Below, piece after piece: positions 23,881 through 34,456 of a stretch of 64,000 bases of DNA. The translations under genes and the position numbers were made by a program. Source of the DNA: Ulota crispa (lineage: Eukaryota; Streptophyta; Bryopsida; Orthotrichales; Orthotrichaceae); NCBI GenBank assembly GCA_963920765.1, contig OY987248.1, forward strand, positions 439,001-503,000, read 5' to 3'. The notes under the pieces were generated by a model. That model did no database searches, had not been told where the DNA came from, and was given only the letters and a program-made list of their open reading frames with translations. The first letter of the stretch is position 1. Each line of letters begins with the position of its first letter.

Positions 23881-24979
23881 ACACTTAGCATTTGAATATT
23901 TGAGCCATCTGTGGCATTAGATAGAAGGTTGCTGCCTTATCTAGGACTTGTTATTTGTGATTTTCCCCATTGTTTTTATTAAAACATGAAGACTTGAAAA
24001 CTTGAAGACATGAAGACTTGAAGACCTGAAGATATGAAGATTTCAAGAGGAATGTTTTGGGTTTATTTTTTATGTATGTGTGGGATGTGGCTTTGTTATT
24101 CCTAGCCGGTTTTAGAGGCTCGTTTGTCAATTCATTTCTATTTTGTTTTGTAAACCTTGTTGCGGGCAGTTTGAGTTAAACCAAACTTAACCCCATTTAT
24201 TGTCGTGGTGACGAAGTGGGATTGATCACCCACATGGTCGAGACTTGCTCTGTTCTCACGATCTGGAGTTTTGGCCAGCAGATTGTGAATTTGATTTTAG
24301 GATCCCGTCATACGGACGGCAGCTCGTGTCTGCTGTCCCGATCTACCCGTTCCGTATCCAGTGGGCTCTTATCCCTACCTTGACCCTTATACCCTTAGAG
24401 CCAGCCACAGGATAGGCCAACGGAAGACTGAAGACTGAAGATTTGAAGAGAAGATCAAGATTGACAACGTTTTCAGTCGGCAACGCACGATCGCAGCAAG
24501 ACACCCTGCGTGTTCCCAAGGCGCGCTCCTCTCAACCCGACACCGTCATGCTTTATAACTCTATGCACATTGAGATCAATGGAAAAAAATTGCAGTATTC
24601 ATTATAGAGCTTTGAAAAGTTTCCTGAAATACCAATAAACCTGAATGTTGGAAGAAATACCTAAAATACATTTATTTTTAAAGAAAGAGAAGTGATAATG
24701 CAGGCGGAGTGACAACTATCTATACCACTTCTTTAACCGTAAGCAAATTACTGTCAAGGTTGTAGAGTTGTAGGTTTTGTAGCCATGGAAATTATAAATG
24801 TAGTGACAAAATTTTGCCCATACTTGTATTAGAAAAATTGACGTTGTCCTTTTATTATCACATGTATTTTTGGCTTCTTGTTGTATGTTTCTTCCAAAAA
24901 AAGACAGAGTCGTCTCTTTGGCTATGTATTTCAAAAACTAGAGGCTACGGTGGTTGTCCCTGAAAATTGGAAGAAAATG
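23881..24979. other. Unassigned region with GAAGACTTGAA microrepeats
   Basis: Contains a GAAGACTTGAAGACATGAAG-type microrepeat at about 23985-24048, echoed near 24425-24455. Between them is a GC-richer stretch (24150-24550) without a long reading frame. It may be residual retroelement sequence. Nothing else is supported. Confidence 0.4.
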
Positions 24980-25399
24980 CAATGGTGCACAGTGGCTGCG
25001 TTGATATTTGCAATAATTGCAGCCTGCATGTGGCTGCTTAGAAGATCCTCATGATGGTGGGATTAGTTGATTACCAGAGTTTGTAATGTTGAAGTTGTTG
25101 GTGCAACCTCAACGCTGCCAGCACGTGCGCCGTTGTTCCTGCCGTGGACGATGCGTTCTCAAGGAGACGACGCTTGCATTTGGGACCTGCAAGTGTCGGT
25201 TGGGAGTGCAAGGACCAATTTGGCTTGTCTCCTTTGTCCCGTGCTGTGATGTTGTCCTGCTATTGGTGTTCCGTTGTTGTGGTTTCATTTGCTAAATCCT
25301 AATCCTCTTCCTTTGAAGGGACGTTGTTTTCTCCTGTGCTTCACTTCTCATTAGGGCTTGAACACATCGGGAAGGTAAATGTACTTATCGCTAAGGTCA

Positions 25400-25628
25400 G
25401 TAATGTTTCTCTTTGGGACGTTCAAAAAGACAGGATAGCGGCTCATCTAGTGCTAGTGGCGAGGAAGTGGCCCCAAAAGGGAATACCTTGGCGGTTTGGA
25501 GGCCAAAAGAGTTGGCGGATTTGTGCATCCGTGACGGACTTGTTGTAGTCATGCAAGAACAATGCTTTGTGCAGAAACAACATCCGAGACCCGCAAGCGA
25601 CATCGGTGGAAGCTGTTGTGCAAAGGAG
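25400..25628 (+). CDS. Conserved short exon with PKELADLCIRD, part B copy
   Basis: Plus-strand exon ending AAAGGAG|GTATGATCCC. It encodes SGSSSASGEEVAPKG, then TLAVWRPKELADLCIRDGLV and a Cys-containing end, CAKEV. Frame and donor match the A copy at 6942-7160. No ATG opens the frame, so the left boundary is approximate and an upstream exon is likely. Product unknown. Confidence 0.5.
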
Positions 25629-26164
25629 GTATGATCCCGGTGGTAAGCAGTTGTATGATGTTTGATTCCTGTGCACTTTGAAATTATTGGCCCAGAAATT
25701 GGTAATTGTTGCAATGTCTAATTAGTTGCGTTCCTTGAAAAAGGTCCGCAATAGAAGGGCCGTGGGCAGTCAAAGAATTTGAGGTCCTCTTTCTTGTTGT
25801 AGCTACGCGTTTGTCAGTCATGTACCAAGACTACCTGCAAAATGAGAGTTTCGCGGACCCCAAATGTTGTTCATTGCTGAAGTTTTGTCATTGGATGTTT
25901 GCTGTAATAGGAAGTGACTATGAGTGGTAGTGGTTCTTCGAGGGTTCAGTTTGGATGAGGTGGGAAGGAATGCTAGTAAGGGTTTTTGGGTGCGCAGTTT
26001 ACAATGGGAGTACGTGCTTGTTGTTGCACATGAACGTGTCACTTCACTTCAATAAAAAGGAACTGCAGATGTAATACCAAATTACAATATAGCAGGTACC
26101 GATGGATTGTTTAGAAGAGATATGGGAAGGAATGGTTACTGAAGTCAGTTGGTGGGTTTTTAGG

Positions 26165-26595
26165 ATTATTCACAAGTGCTATTCAAGCTTTAATATTTGT
26201 AACCTTAGGTGCAGCTTATATAAGGGAATCATTAGAAGATCATCATTAAATTTAAAAAAAAAAGCATATATGTAAAAATATTGTAAAGACTTTTAAACAT
26301 AACTATTTTTAAAAGAAATAATTTAATTAATTTTAGATTTAAACTATATATTATTATTATCCTATAAAAGTTTATTGAGTATAATAGTAAACAATTTTTA
26401 ATAATTAACAAAACTTATTTGAAATTTAAAATGGAAAAATAGTTTTAATTGTTATTTTATTTAATTTAATAAAATTTAAATTCTTAAATAAAAACAAGCA
26501 ATTTAAGCGATTAAAACAAAAACTTTAATTTTTTTTTTAGTGATATTATCACTTTATTAAGAGACATCTTGATGCGAGGGGTTTGCTTATCCTAA
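26165..26595. mobile_element. Extremely AT-rich insertion present in arm B but not in arm A
   Basis: Arm A and arm B align up to GGTGGGTTTTTAGG and resume at GCTAGAGGTAGGATG. The intervening ~430 bp in B is nearly all A/T with poly-A and poly-T runs, and ends with TTTTTTTTTAGTGATATTATCAC. It is an insertion or expansion after the arms duplicated. No terminal repeats were recognised. Confidence 0.55.
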
Positions 26596-27410
26596 TTGAA
26601 ATTGCTAGAGGTAGGATGCTGAAGCGGATTGCCCATGATTTGTGTGGAGTCATTCGTGTAGGAGGTTTGATTCCGTGGTAGAAGAATTTGTGGATGTAAC
26701 AGTTGAAGTTGTACATGCGGGTGGTGACCCCTGCCATTTGAATGAGGGTCCGTGTTGCAATTCTTTGATGCACATGTTATAATTGGGACTTGGGATTGCT
26801 ACTAGTGTAGTTGAGTGTAACTATGTTTCCCATGATTGTTTGGTACTATTGAGTCTGTAACAGTGCAGAAGGCATTGAGGTCAATTGTGCTACAGTCATG
26901 AATATTTCACTAGTGTTTGTCATGATCTTGGATGCATTTACCAAGTAATCCATGTGAAGGTTAGGCCATGTTAGAGAAGTGAGGAAGTGTGCAAAACAAG
27001 AGTAGACAGGGGCATGAGGGATGGTTGAAGACGTAGTTGTGATGCATTGCAAGAATTGGGAGGATTGCGATTACTAGACCATCTTGCTGGATCGGCTGGA
27101 TCGAGAGGGCAAGTGCCACATTATCAAGCAATAGAGTGACCTATCTAGGTACAGTAATGCTGAACCGAAATTGATGTATCACAGGTTGAGGTACGCCAAA
27201 AGAGAGGGAAAAGAACCGTGGTTGCTTTCCAGAATTTTATGCTGATTCAGAAGTGCCATACAAAAATGTATTTTTCAAATTGAGTCCTTGAAAATTTCCT
27301 TGGCGATAGCTCGACCGAGGGGGTGCCGCAGGGGGGAGACGTTGTTTGTTGGTGGCGTAGTCTTAGTTAAGGTGGTGTGTAGGTTACAGTGAATGCAGGA
27401 CGTCCTTGTG

Positions 27411-28058
27411 GATTTAGATGACCAACTCAATCTAAGAGGATTGTTCATAGTTATTGAGAAATAGTGAATGAAAGACGTCCTTGAGGATTGAGTTGACCAT
27501 CTAAATCTAAGTAGTGTAGGTTGTGTCTGGTATACGATGAATTGTGGCATTAGTCATGGATTATAGTTCAGGTGCTATGTAAGCTACAATAAATTCATAA
27601 TGTTATTGTTGATTGAGTTGACCAACTCAAGCTTGGAAGACTGGAGGTTGTTCTCAAAACACACTAAATTTGGGATGTCCTTGAGGATTGAGTTGACCAT
27701 TTGCATCTAAGTAGTGTAGGTCGTGTTCGGTATAAGATGAAATGTGGACTTTGCCACGGATTGTAGTTCAAGTGCTACATAGGATACAACAAATTCTAGA
27801 TGCCACGGTCGATTAAGTTGACCAACTCAATCTTGGAGGAGTGTTGGTTGTTCTTGAAACATACCAGAATTTGGATGTCCACAAAGATTGAGTTGACAAT
27901 TTGAATCTATCAGGAGATTAGGTCGTATCCAATATAAGACGTAAAGTAGACATCATTTGGGATTGAGTTCACCATCTATGTCTATGAAAAGTTTATGTCG
28001 TATCCGGTATACAATGGAATGTAGACGTCCACATGGATTCAATTGACAAGCTGAATTC
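27411..28058. repeat. Family-1 palindrome array, part B: eight phased sites
   Basis: Sites start at 27411, 27486, 27611, 27686, 27811, 27886, 27961 and 28036. Spacings are 75, 125, 75, 125, 75, 75 and 75 bp, so alternate sites repeat every 200 bp. The consensus half is GATTGAGTTGA; typical centres are TTGACCAA or TTGACAAT. GGACGTCC-like phrases recur upstream of many sites. It lies between the conserved exon and the rightward HDKMD gene. Confidence 0.85.
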
Positions 28059-28060
28059 AT

Positions 28061-29449
28061 GAGGACGCACATCTGCAAATGGAAGCAAATAGTAGTTAAA
28101 TATTAAAAACAAAATTGCATAAGTCAATAGTTACCAACCCATGCATGGAATTGATTCAACACAACTATTGCATATTGAACAATTGCCTAACCATGGACTT
28201 ATGAACTCTAATCCTAGATGTCAACTTTGTATCCAGCGTAGCTGTTATTAGTTTTTAGAACCCTAAACTAAAAGCGCCGGAGTTGAAAAAAGGTGATCAA
28301 TTCATTCCTACAGGGTCTCAATTAATGAGCTATAATGAACATTGACAATGCAATAAGGTGGTCAAGTGAGCCGCATATCAACCATCATTTGGAAGGTTGT
28401 AGTTTTCAGCTGTTTCCTTCAAAATGGTCAGATTGTATAGGTTGTGCTGTAGACCTGGTTGGGGATCATACGTCGTCAACGACACTGTGGATTACTATCA
28501 CATGCTTGGCCTTGCACAAATGAAATTTGTAGAGCATGATGTTGCAAAGACTTTAGGTAGACTGTGTGTACGGTAGGAAGCTACGCTATTCCAAGGTGGT
28601 CAATGGTGTTGCTCGTGCGTTCTTGTGACATCTAGGATGAAGTATGAGTAGTGGCAAGTTGAGGTGTCGTTTGTCATCCCAAGCCTAAGTCATGCGTAGC
28701 ACTCACTACTATAATATTCACTGCATGATGATAGTAATAGCTTCACGATTATGTGCCTGGAAGTTTGGTTGCTTATGTTTGCTGCAGTTACATTTGCCTG
28801 AAGGTAATTGTCACTGCAGTATGTTTTTGTATCGTTCTCACTAAGTTGTTAGTTTACAAATTACGTAGTTATTAGCATTGTGAGGCATGTGGGCCTTCAC
28901 AAAGAATACAGACTCTTGTTTTCGTGACATTAAAATAAAGGAGTACATAATGAATGACTACATGTTTTGCGAGAAATTCGCGGACGTACCTTGAATTTTG
29001 CGGTGTAAACGTAAACAAAAAACAGCTATGTTCTAGGCATGAGAGGGCAAATTTGGCAAACTACGGATATTCATAGAATAAGTAGGGGAGTTCCCGGAAT
29101 GCTCTTAGGAGTTCCTACAGACCAGAGCAATTGTGCCGGTCCAATATTTCTCACCTTGGAGCTTACGTCAGGATGTTGCCGCGTGTAGTTTTAGATGATG
29201 AACTGGTAAATGAGAAGTGCAAGTGCTGAGCGGGACACATCCGTGAACACAAACAACTTTGTCCGACGTGTACGACAATATTCATATGGTCAACATTGAA
29301 GTGGCCATTTCAATGTCTGCTTGCGTGAATGTTACTTGTAAAGAAACCTCCTATAAGAACTCTGCTAATCATACAGTAGCTTTTCTATTTAAGATAATTC
29401 ATGTTTGTGATTAAGATCTCTTACGTCTTTTGCAAAACATATTTAGCCA
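28061..29449. other. Interval upstream of the part B gene, no supported exon
   Basis: One further family-1 palindrome lies at 29294-29315 (CATTGAAGTGGCCATTTCAA..). Otherwise there are only short frames without recognisable domains. Confidence 0.5.
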
Positions 29450-30045
29450 TGGCAGTGGAGTTTGAAAACTTACTAGATGAGGTAATGACTTTGGTGAGAA
29501 ATTGTGAAGGCAGCGCCGTGTTGTATTACGGTTTGGTATTTCATTTTCCTAACAACTGGAGGGTGTACATCCGGAGATAGTATTTGAAGGTGAGCTCAAA
29601 GGCAATGCCATTACAGTGCCTGCAATCTTTGAAGGTAAGAGGCTTTGAAGCTTATTGTTAAGGCTTTGTCATTTTGAGGCCTATGAAAATCATCTTCAGT
29701 GATGAACCAATTAATAAGGTTTGCGCGATTTTATCAATGGTGCTGTGACAAAGTTTTGCCCTTATAATTGGAGTTTAAGAGTTTCTTTCTACAGATTTGG
29801 CTTCACAACGGTAGCGACGGGAGCCAAACTTGCCAGAAGGGTCTACTGAAATGGTTAGTACATCACAGTCAAACTTTAGACAGTCTAGTGTGTTTCTCCA
29901 AAACTTGTATTGTATTAATTGACCATTTTGTTTCTACAAAGTGAAATTGATTTTGAAGACACTTGTGACAGGGAGGACGGCATGTTAGATAATGAAGGGA
30001 AAAATCCTGCTGAGCCTATTTGTGTTCGATGTGCCAGAGAAGACT
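29450..30045 (+). pseudogene. 5' exons of the part B HDKMD-family gene
   Basis: The ATG at 29450 opens MAVEFENLLDEVMTLVRNC then EGSAVLYYGLVFHFPNNWRVYIRR and a TAG. A one-base shift recovers IVFEGELKGNAITVPAIFE up to a GGTAAGA donor. A second exon after TTTCTACAG reads IWLHNGSDGSQTCQKGLLK to a GTTAGT donor. A third after TTCTACAAAG reads EIDFEDTCDREDGMLDNEG then KNPAEPICVRCARED and a stop. Part C has comparable stretches (VDNLHAYLGRVIKKLATATF, GSLVF; CKNCDRPDNNFQGGILDEDN), which supports homology. The frameshift marks decay. Exon borders are approximate. Confidence 0.45.
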
Positions 30046-30125
30046 AGATTAATCTGGAAGTCAATATACTAAATATTGAAGGTGATAGCGTTGGTGTTGG
30101 TGTCGTTTGGGCTTGTAGGCCAACG

Positions 30126-30884
30126 GATTGAGTTGACAATAAATCACTGGGGATTCTTGACGTTGGAGTTTTTGGAATGGAGTGTATCCAGATGGATTTC
30201 TTGCCTTCAGAATGGAAGCTGATTCTAAAGCGGTGGCCAGTCAAGTCTTTGAAGTATAATGGCTGCACGTTGTATAAGTTAGGTAAAGCCTCTGAAGAGG
30301 AATTTGAACGTGAAAAAGAGAATGCGCCTCCGCAAACAACAAAAAGGTCTTATAAAACTAGCCACGTCCGCCAAATTCAGTAAGTGAATAAGCTAGAAAA
30401 GCTTTTAAGCAACTAGTCGTTGTTTGAGTTGTCACATTCAAAATGTTGTCGGAGATACTGTACGCATGATTTTGATATACTGGCAGCCAAAAGACTTTGC
30501 TACAAAATGTGGTAAGGTGATCATTGTATGCGGTTTCACATGAAACTAGAAGTGCACCGGCACATGCGGCAAACCGGAAATTGGAAGTACGTCATATTGG
30601 ACAATTGAGAGGTTTGCGTGAAAGCATGGATGATAATAATGCATGTCTCAAAAGCCAACTTCTACAGGAACCGGGTGAAGGCTATAGCCGGCGCAAAGTT
30701 GACGCCTCATGGCAATATAGGTAAAGAGAAGAGGAGGCCGGCAACCGGACAAGTTTTGGCATCCTTTGGTTGCATCATAGAGGGTGCTACTGATGTCATG
30801 CCGCACAAATACATAACCACTCCTTCAGGACAAAAGGTGGTAGAGCAAGTATTGCCGGCAGGGTCGAAGTGGACAGACATATGA
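30126..30884 (+). pseudogene. Middle exons of the part B HDKMD-family gene
   Basis: Open stretches in two frames: MECIQMDFLPSEWKLILKRW (30177-30383) and, from about 30655, KAIAGAKLTPHGNIGKEKRR then PATGQVLASFGCIIEGATDV, MPHKYITTPSGQKVVEQVLP and AGSKWTDI. The last stretch aligns with part C (NKRIKRPQVETVQVMGTMTA, QMPYQI, KYLPIGNN), the conserved region just before the HDKMD domain. A family-1 palindrome lies at 30126-30145. The exon likely ends near 30884. Joining of these pieces is not resolved. Confidence 0.45.
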
Positions 30885-32842
30885 GACAGAGTTAACAAGG
30901 TAAGGCTACAACACCAAATATTTGACGTTATGTATAGGCTGTAGAGAACTTGGTTGGGGGTGATTATCATCTAGCAGCTGCTGTAATGCAAATGTAAATT
31001 ATGAACACTTGTACAACTATTTATTAGGTATTTAATTTTTGAACACTTGTACTGCGGTTATGTATTGCAAAGTTAATATGTGAACACTTGCATTGCGATG
31101 TTCAAGTGGTAGGCAATCTACTGGGACAGCAGTAAATAAGTTTATACTCTTTGGTAGTTGTAGTACAGCGATGTTTTTGTAGAGGCTAACTTTTGGGAGC
31201 CTGTTGGCAAGGACGGAATTTTTGGAATGTTATGACTTTGGAATTTAGATGGTCCCTTGAATGTTGGATTGAGGTAGATGCCTTGATGTGGCACCAGAGA
31301 TCCGGGCAACGCTGTACAATCCGGGTGGATAGTGTCTTGCGTAGTATGTAGGTTGCTTTGGTTTAGAAGAGTGAACTTGTGATACACAATACTCCATGTA
31401 CAATATTGTGGGTAACAAACCAGATTGCTTTGTTGTTTCTCATCAATACTTCCAAACCTTCGAGGGCCGAGGTAGTGTATTAAGTGCGGTTGTGGTATAT
31501 TTGAGTTTCACCAGTTATTGATGTGTCAAAATTGCACATGGCAGTATGGTGAAACGGAGATGTTGCTGGTCCCAATGTCGAGAATTCAGTTGATAACCTC
31601 AATCCTACGCGTAGATTGATTGATTAAACTAAGACATGTAGGCAGTGCATTTATGTGGGGATGAGCATAGGTGTACCAATATATTTGTCGTTTAAAAAGT
31701 CCATAAATGTATAGTTAGAGAGGGATGCCTACCAGGATGAGCGTCGCAAGCGTGGTTGTGCAAAGTATTCTGACACTTTAGCAAGAGTTATTTAAAATGT
31801 GACGGTAATGGTTGAGCAATGGTAGTGTATGCCTTCCGTTTGTAGCGAGTACAAGATAAGTTAGGTAGTTCTAAGAGGGAATAGAGGTAGTTTGTGAAAT
31901 GGTTGACCGCAGTAGATATAGTGTTGATAATTAACTTCTCATTAGAATCAAGTATAATGGTTATGTCTATTTGGATTTCCTATGATCACCTGAACAAAGT
32001 ATTTAGTTGATCACTTCAGTGATTTCCTAGTTTGTAATGTAACCGCAAAATTGGTGACTTGTAGTGTTCTGCAAGTTGATTTGATAATCTCTATATTGTT
32101 TTGAGGTGATCATCTAAATGATGTTGCCACATGTGTAGTAGAGGTGAAGCTCAGTTATCTTCTATCCCAAATTTAGTAGATCAACTCAACTGCGTTCAGT
32201 TGATAATTGGGGTGTCACCTCCCTTGAGTAGACACATCCTTCCTTAGATTGGTTTGACACTATTTATCCACTGAATACTATAATCAGCTAATGATGTGGT
32301 AGTTAGCATTATACTTGCAACATTAGTGAATCATTTTGTTTTCATCAAGTTCATCAACCCGATACTATATTGAGGTGATCAACTGAATGATGTGACCAAC
32401 TGTTAAGTAGATCGCAAACTAAGGTCTCATATATACAAGTTTGAGTTAGTCAACATAGAACTGCATTCAGTTGATCATCTAAATGTTTCCGCTTTTGAGT
32501 GGACACTCTTTTTACGTGCGCTCCAACAAATTCTGAGAACTTTGTTGTGGCTGAACATTGCAGGTGAATGCGTCTCTTGGCCACCCCCCGGTGTTGTTTT
32601 TGACCATTAGTTTTTTATGATGAACTGAGTTCAGCGAGTACCTTATAAAGCGGCGCGGTGATATGTTTGCGCGGTGTGGCACTTGCGACAAGAACAACCA
32701 GCTTTGACGAGAACATCTAAAAAGAATTGCAACATACAAAGTTTATGATACCATACAACAGCAACATTTTGTTGAACAATCGGCACACTATTAAGCATAC
32801 TATGCATCAAAATATCACTCAATTGTAAAACTCAAACAGGTC
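30885..32842. repeat. Interval in the part B gene rich in family-1 palindromes
   Basis: Sites or half-sites at 31582-31604, 32001-32020 (TTAGTTGATCACTTCA), 32101-32120 (TTGAGGTGATCATCTAAATG), about 32171-32192, 32369-32389 (TTGAGGTGATCAACTGAATG) and 32465-32484 (ATTCAGTTGATCATCTAAAT). Here the centre is mostly TGATCA rather than TGRCCA. Spacing is irregular. It lies between the LPAGSKW exon and the HDKMD exon, so it may be a large intron or an insertion. Confidence 0.55.
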
Positions 32843-34456
32843 TTGACAACAATACACGACAAAATGGACCACTCAAAGACCGCCTCACCAAGTTTGGCAA
32901 ACAAAATCAAGAGTATAGATGGACTAATGAAACTGCCAATCTCAGTCACAAGCATGATTGCGCACAGTCATGGAGATGTCAACTTTGCTCACTATTCACT
33001 AGACCTTTACAAGGCCAACTCAAACCACACTGTTGGTTCTATTGCAAAGCTATTTTGAAATTTGGAACAGCCCAAGCAGTTTGTTTGCGGTTTACTTTTT
33101 CAAAATTCCGGAAGGACGCCATTGTTTAGAGCTATTCTTTAAGGGAAGGAGGAATGCATTCATTCCGTAGGAGCATCAGGTGCAACTCCTATGCCCCCTC
33201 TTCTTCCACCAATTCTGCACGTGCAGTTGAATAATTGCTGGAAAGACAATAAAAGCAGATTTGTCTTTGCCTTTTGGTCACTACTTGTTGCAAACAATGT
33301 ATTTGAAGAGGTTGTGATGTCTTTCCTCTTAGTGGATCATACTCATGAAGACATTGATGCTTCTTTTTGGAGATGGAGCATGAAACTAAGGGAGAAGGAC
33401 CATCCCACGATTCTTGTGCTGATGGAGTCTTACATGACTTTAGACTGTCACACTCACAAAGTTATTCTCCATTTGATCAAAGAAGTTCCCGACTTTAAGA
33501 AATTTGTTGCACCTTTTCTTCCGAGAAATGGGAATGAATTAATTGGTCACACTGGTGGCCAACCTTTCAAGTTCTTAATGCGGGAAGGGGAACCAGTAAT
33601 GCAGTTCAAAATTTGGTGCTCTAAGGATAGATGGAAGCCAGCAGAGGGCATCAAACTTTGGGACGTGGGCGAGGATGGCAAGCAGGTTTGGCCGCGTGGC
33701 GATCCAATGGCGGCTGAACCAATTCCAATGAAAAACAAAGAAGAAATTGTGAAAGGCTTGTCAGGGTACATTTCGTACTAGGAGTTGCTCGCCGCGGCTG
33801 ACACGACTGGGAAGTATCTGTCCAAGCAAGGGTCTATAACGAACTACTGGAGAGGTGTAAAGCATGCCTTAGAATTGTTTGCCCCCAATCCGGTGCCTCA
33901 GTTGGTAGAGGGATTTTGGCCGTCATCAAGAGTTCGGGGAGCTGGATTGAGGTGTTCAACTTAAATGGCTCAATTAGAGAGGAATTCGACAACAACAATC
34001 ACTTCATAGGTCCTCGTTGAAGTCGTCCAAGGCCATTATTTCGAGTTGCCCGGGATTGTTCTGAAGGGTTCATACTCCTGCTACGCCCCGGAGACGGCAA
34101 TGCAACACCAAAGCCTGTGTGGGTCGCATTAGCATTGGCGAATCCAAATTTATCTTTGGTGAGCAAAAACTACCAGAAAATATTAATTCAGTACTTCAAT
34201 CCTATTCCAAAGGATGTTGATGTGCAAAATTCTTATCGTGGATGGGATGGTGGGGATAAAAATTTCGCTAAAGTGGAAGGCTGACTCACCGCTGGCGCCA
34301 TGTTGGGTACACACAGACTCCATACTGACGGCGTGGAAGCGCAGAGTCGGCGCGGTGAACATTTCTATCCCACATGTGCACGTACTTGAGGCAAAGGACA
34401 ATCTTAGTAGATGCAATGATGGCAATGGCAATGATGGTGATGATGAACGAGAGTGA
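32843..34456 (+). pseudogene. Transposase-like HDKMD/QLDN/GHTHEDID gene, part B copy (decayed)
   Basis: Reads in one main frame: IHDKMDHSKTASPSLANKIK, PISVTSMIAHSHGDVNFAHY, PPILHVQLNNCWKDNKSRF, FLLVDHTHEDIDASFWRW, VEGFWPSS and ILLRPGDGNATPKPVWVALA, then IQYFNPIPKD. This is a plant and animal transposon-associated family (I believe catalogued as DUF7869) whose three acidic motifs suggest an RNase H-like DDE fold; that mechanism is inferred. Lesions: in-frame TGA at 33056-33058, TAA at 33140-33142, TAG at 33779-33781, and a frameshift near 34270. The usual QLDN reads QLNN, losing a putative catalytic Asp, and GHTH reads DHTH. It ends in an acidic Asn/Asp tail. Part C encodes the same protein in the opposite direction. 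Confidence 0.75.

Larger units (their letters stand above)
24980..28060 (-). repeat. Right arm of the ~2.7-kb inverted repeat (mate at 4,900-7,600)
   Basis: Aligns with the reverse complement of 4,900-7,600. It is longer because of an AT-rich insertion at about 26165-26595. It carries the conserved exon (25400-25628) and the palindrome array (27411-28058) in the same order as arm A. Homology becomes clear near 24,980. Each arm lies upstream of an element gene that is transcribed away from the spacer. Confidence 0.8.
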
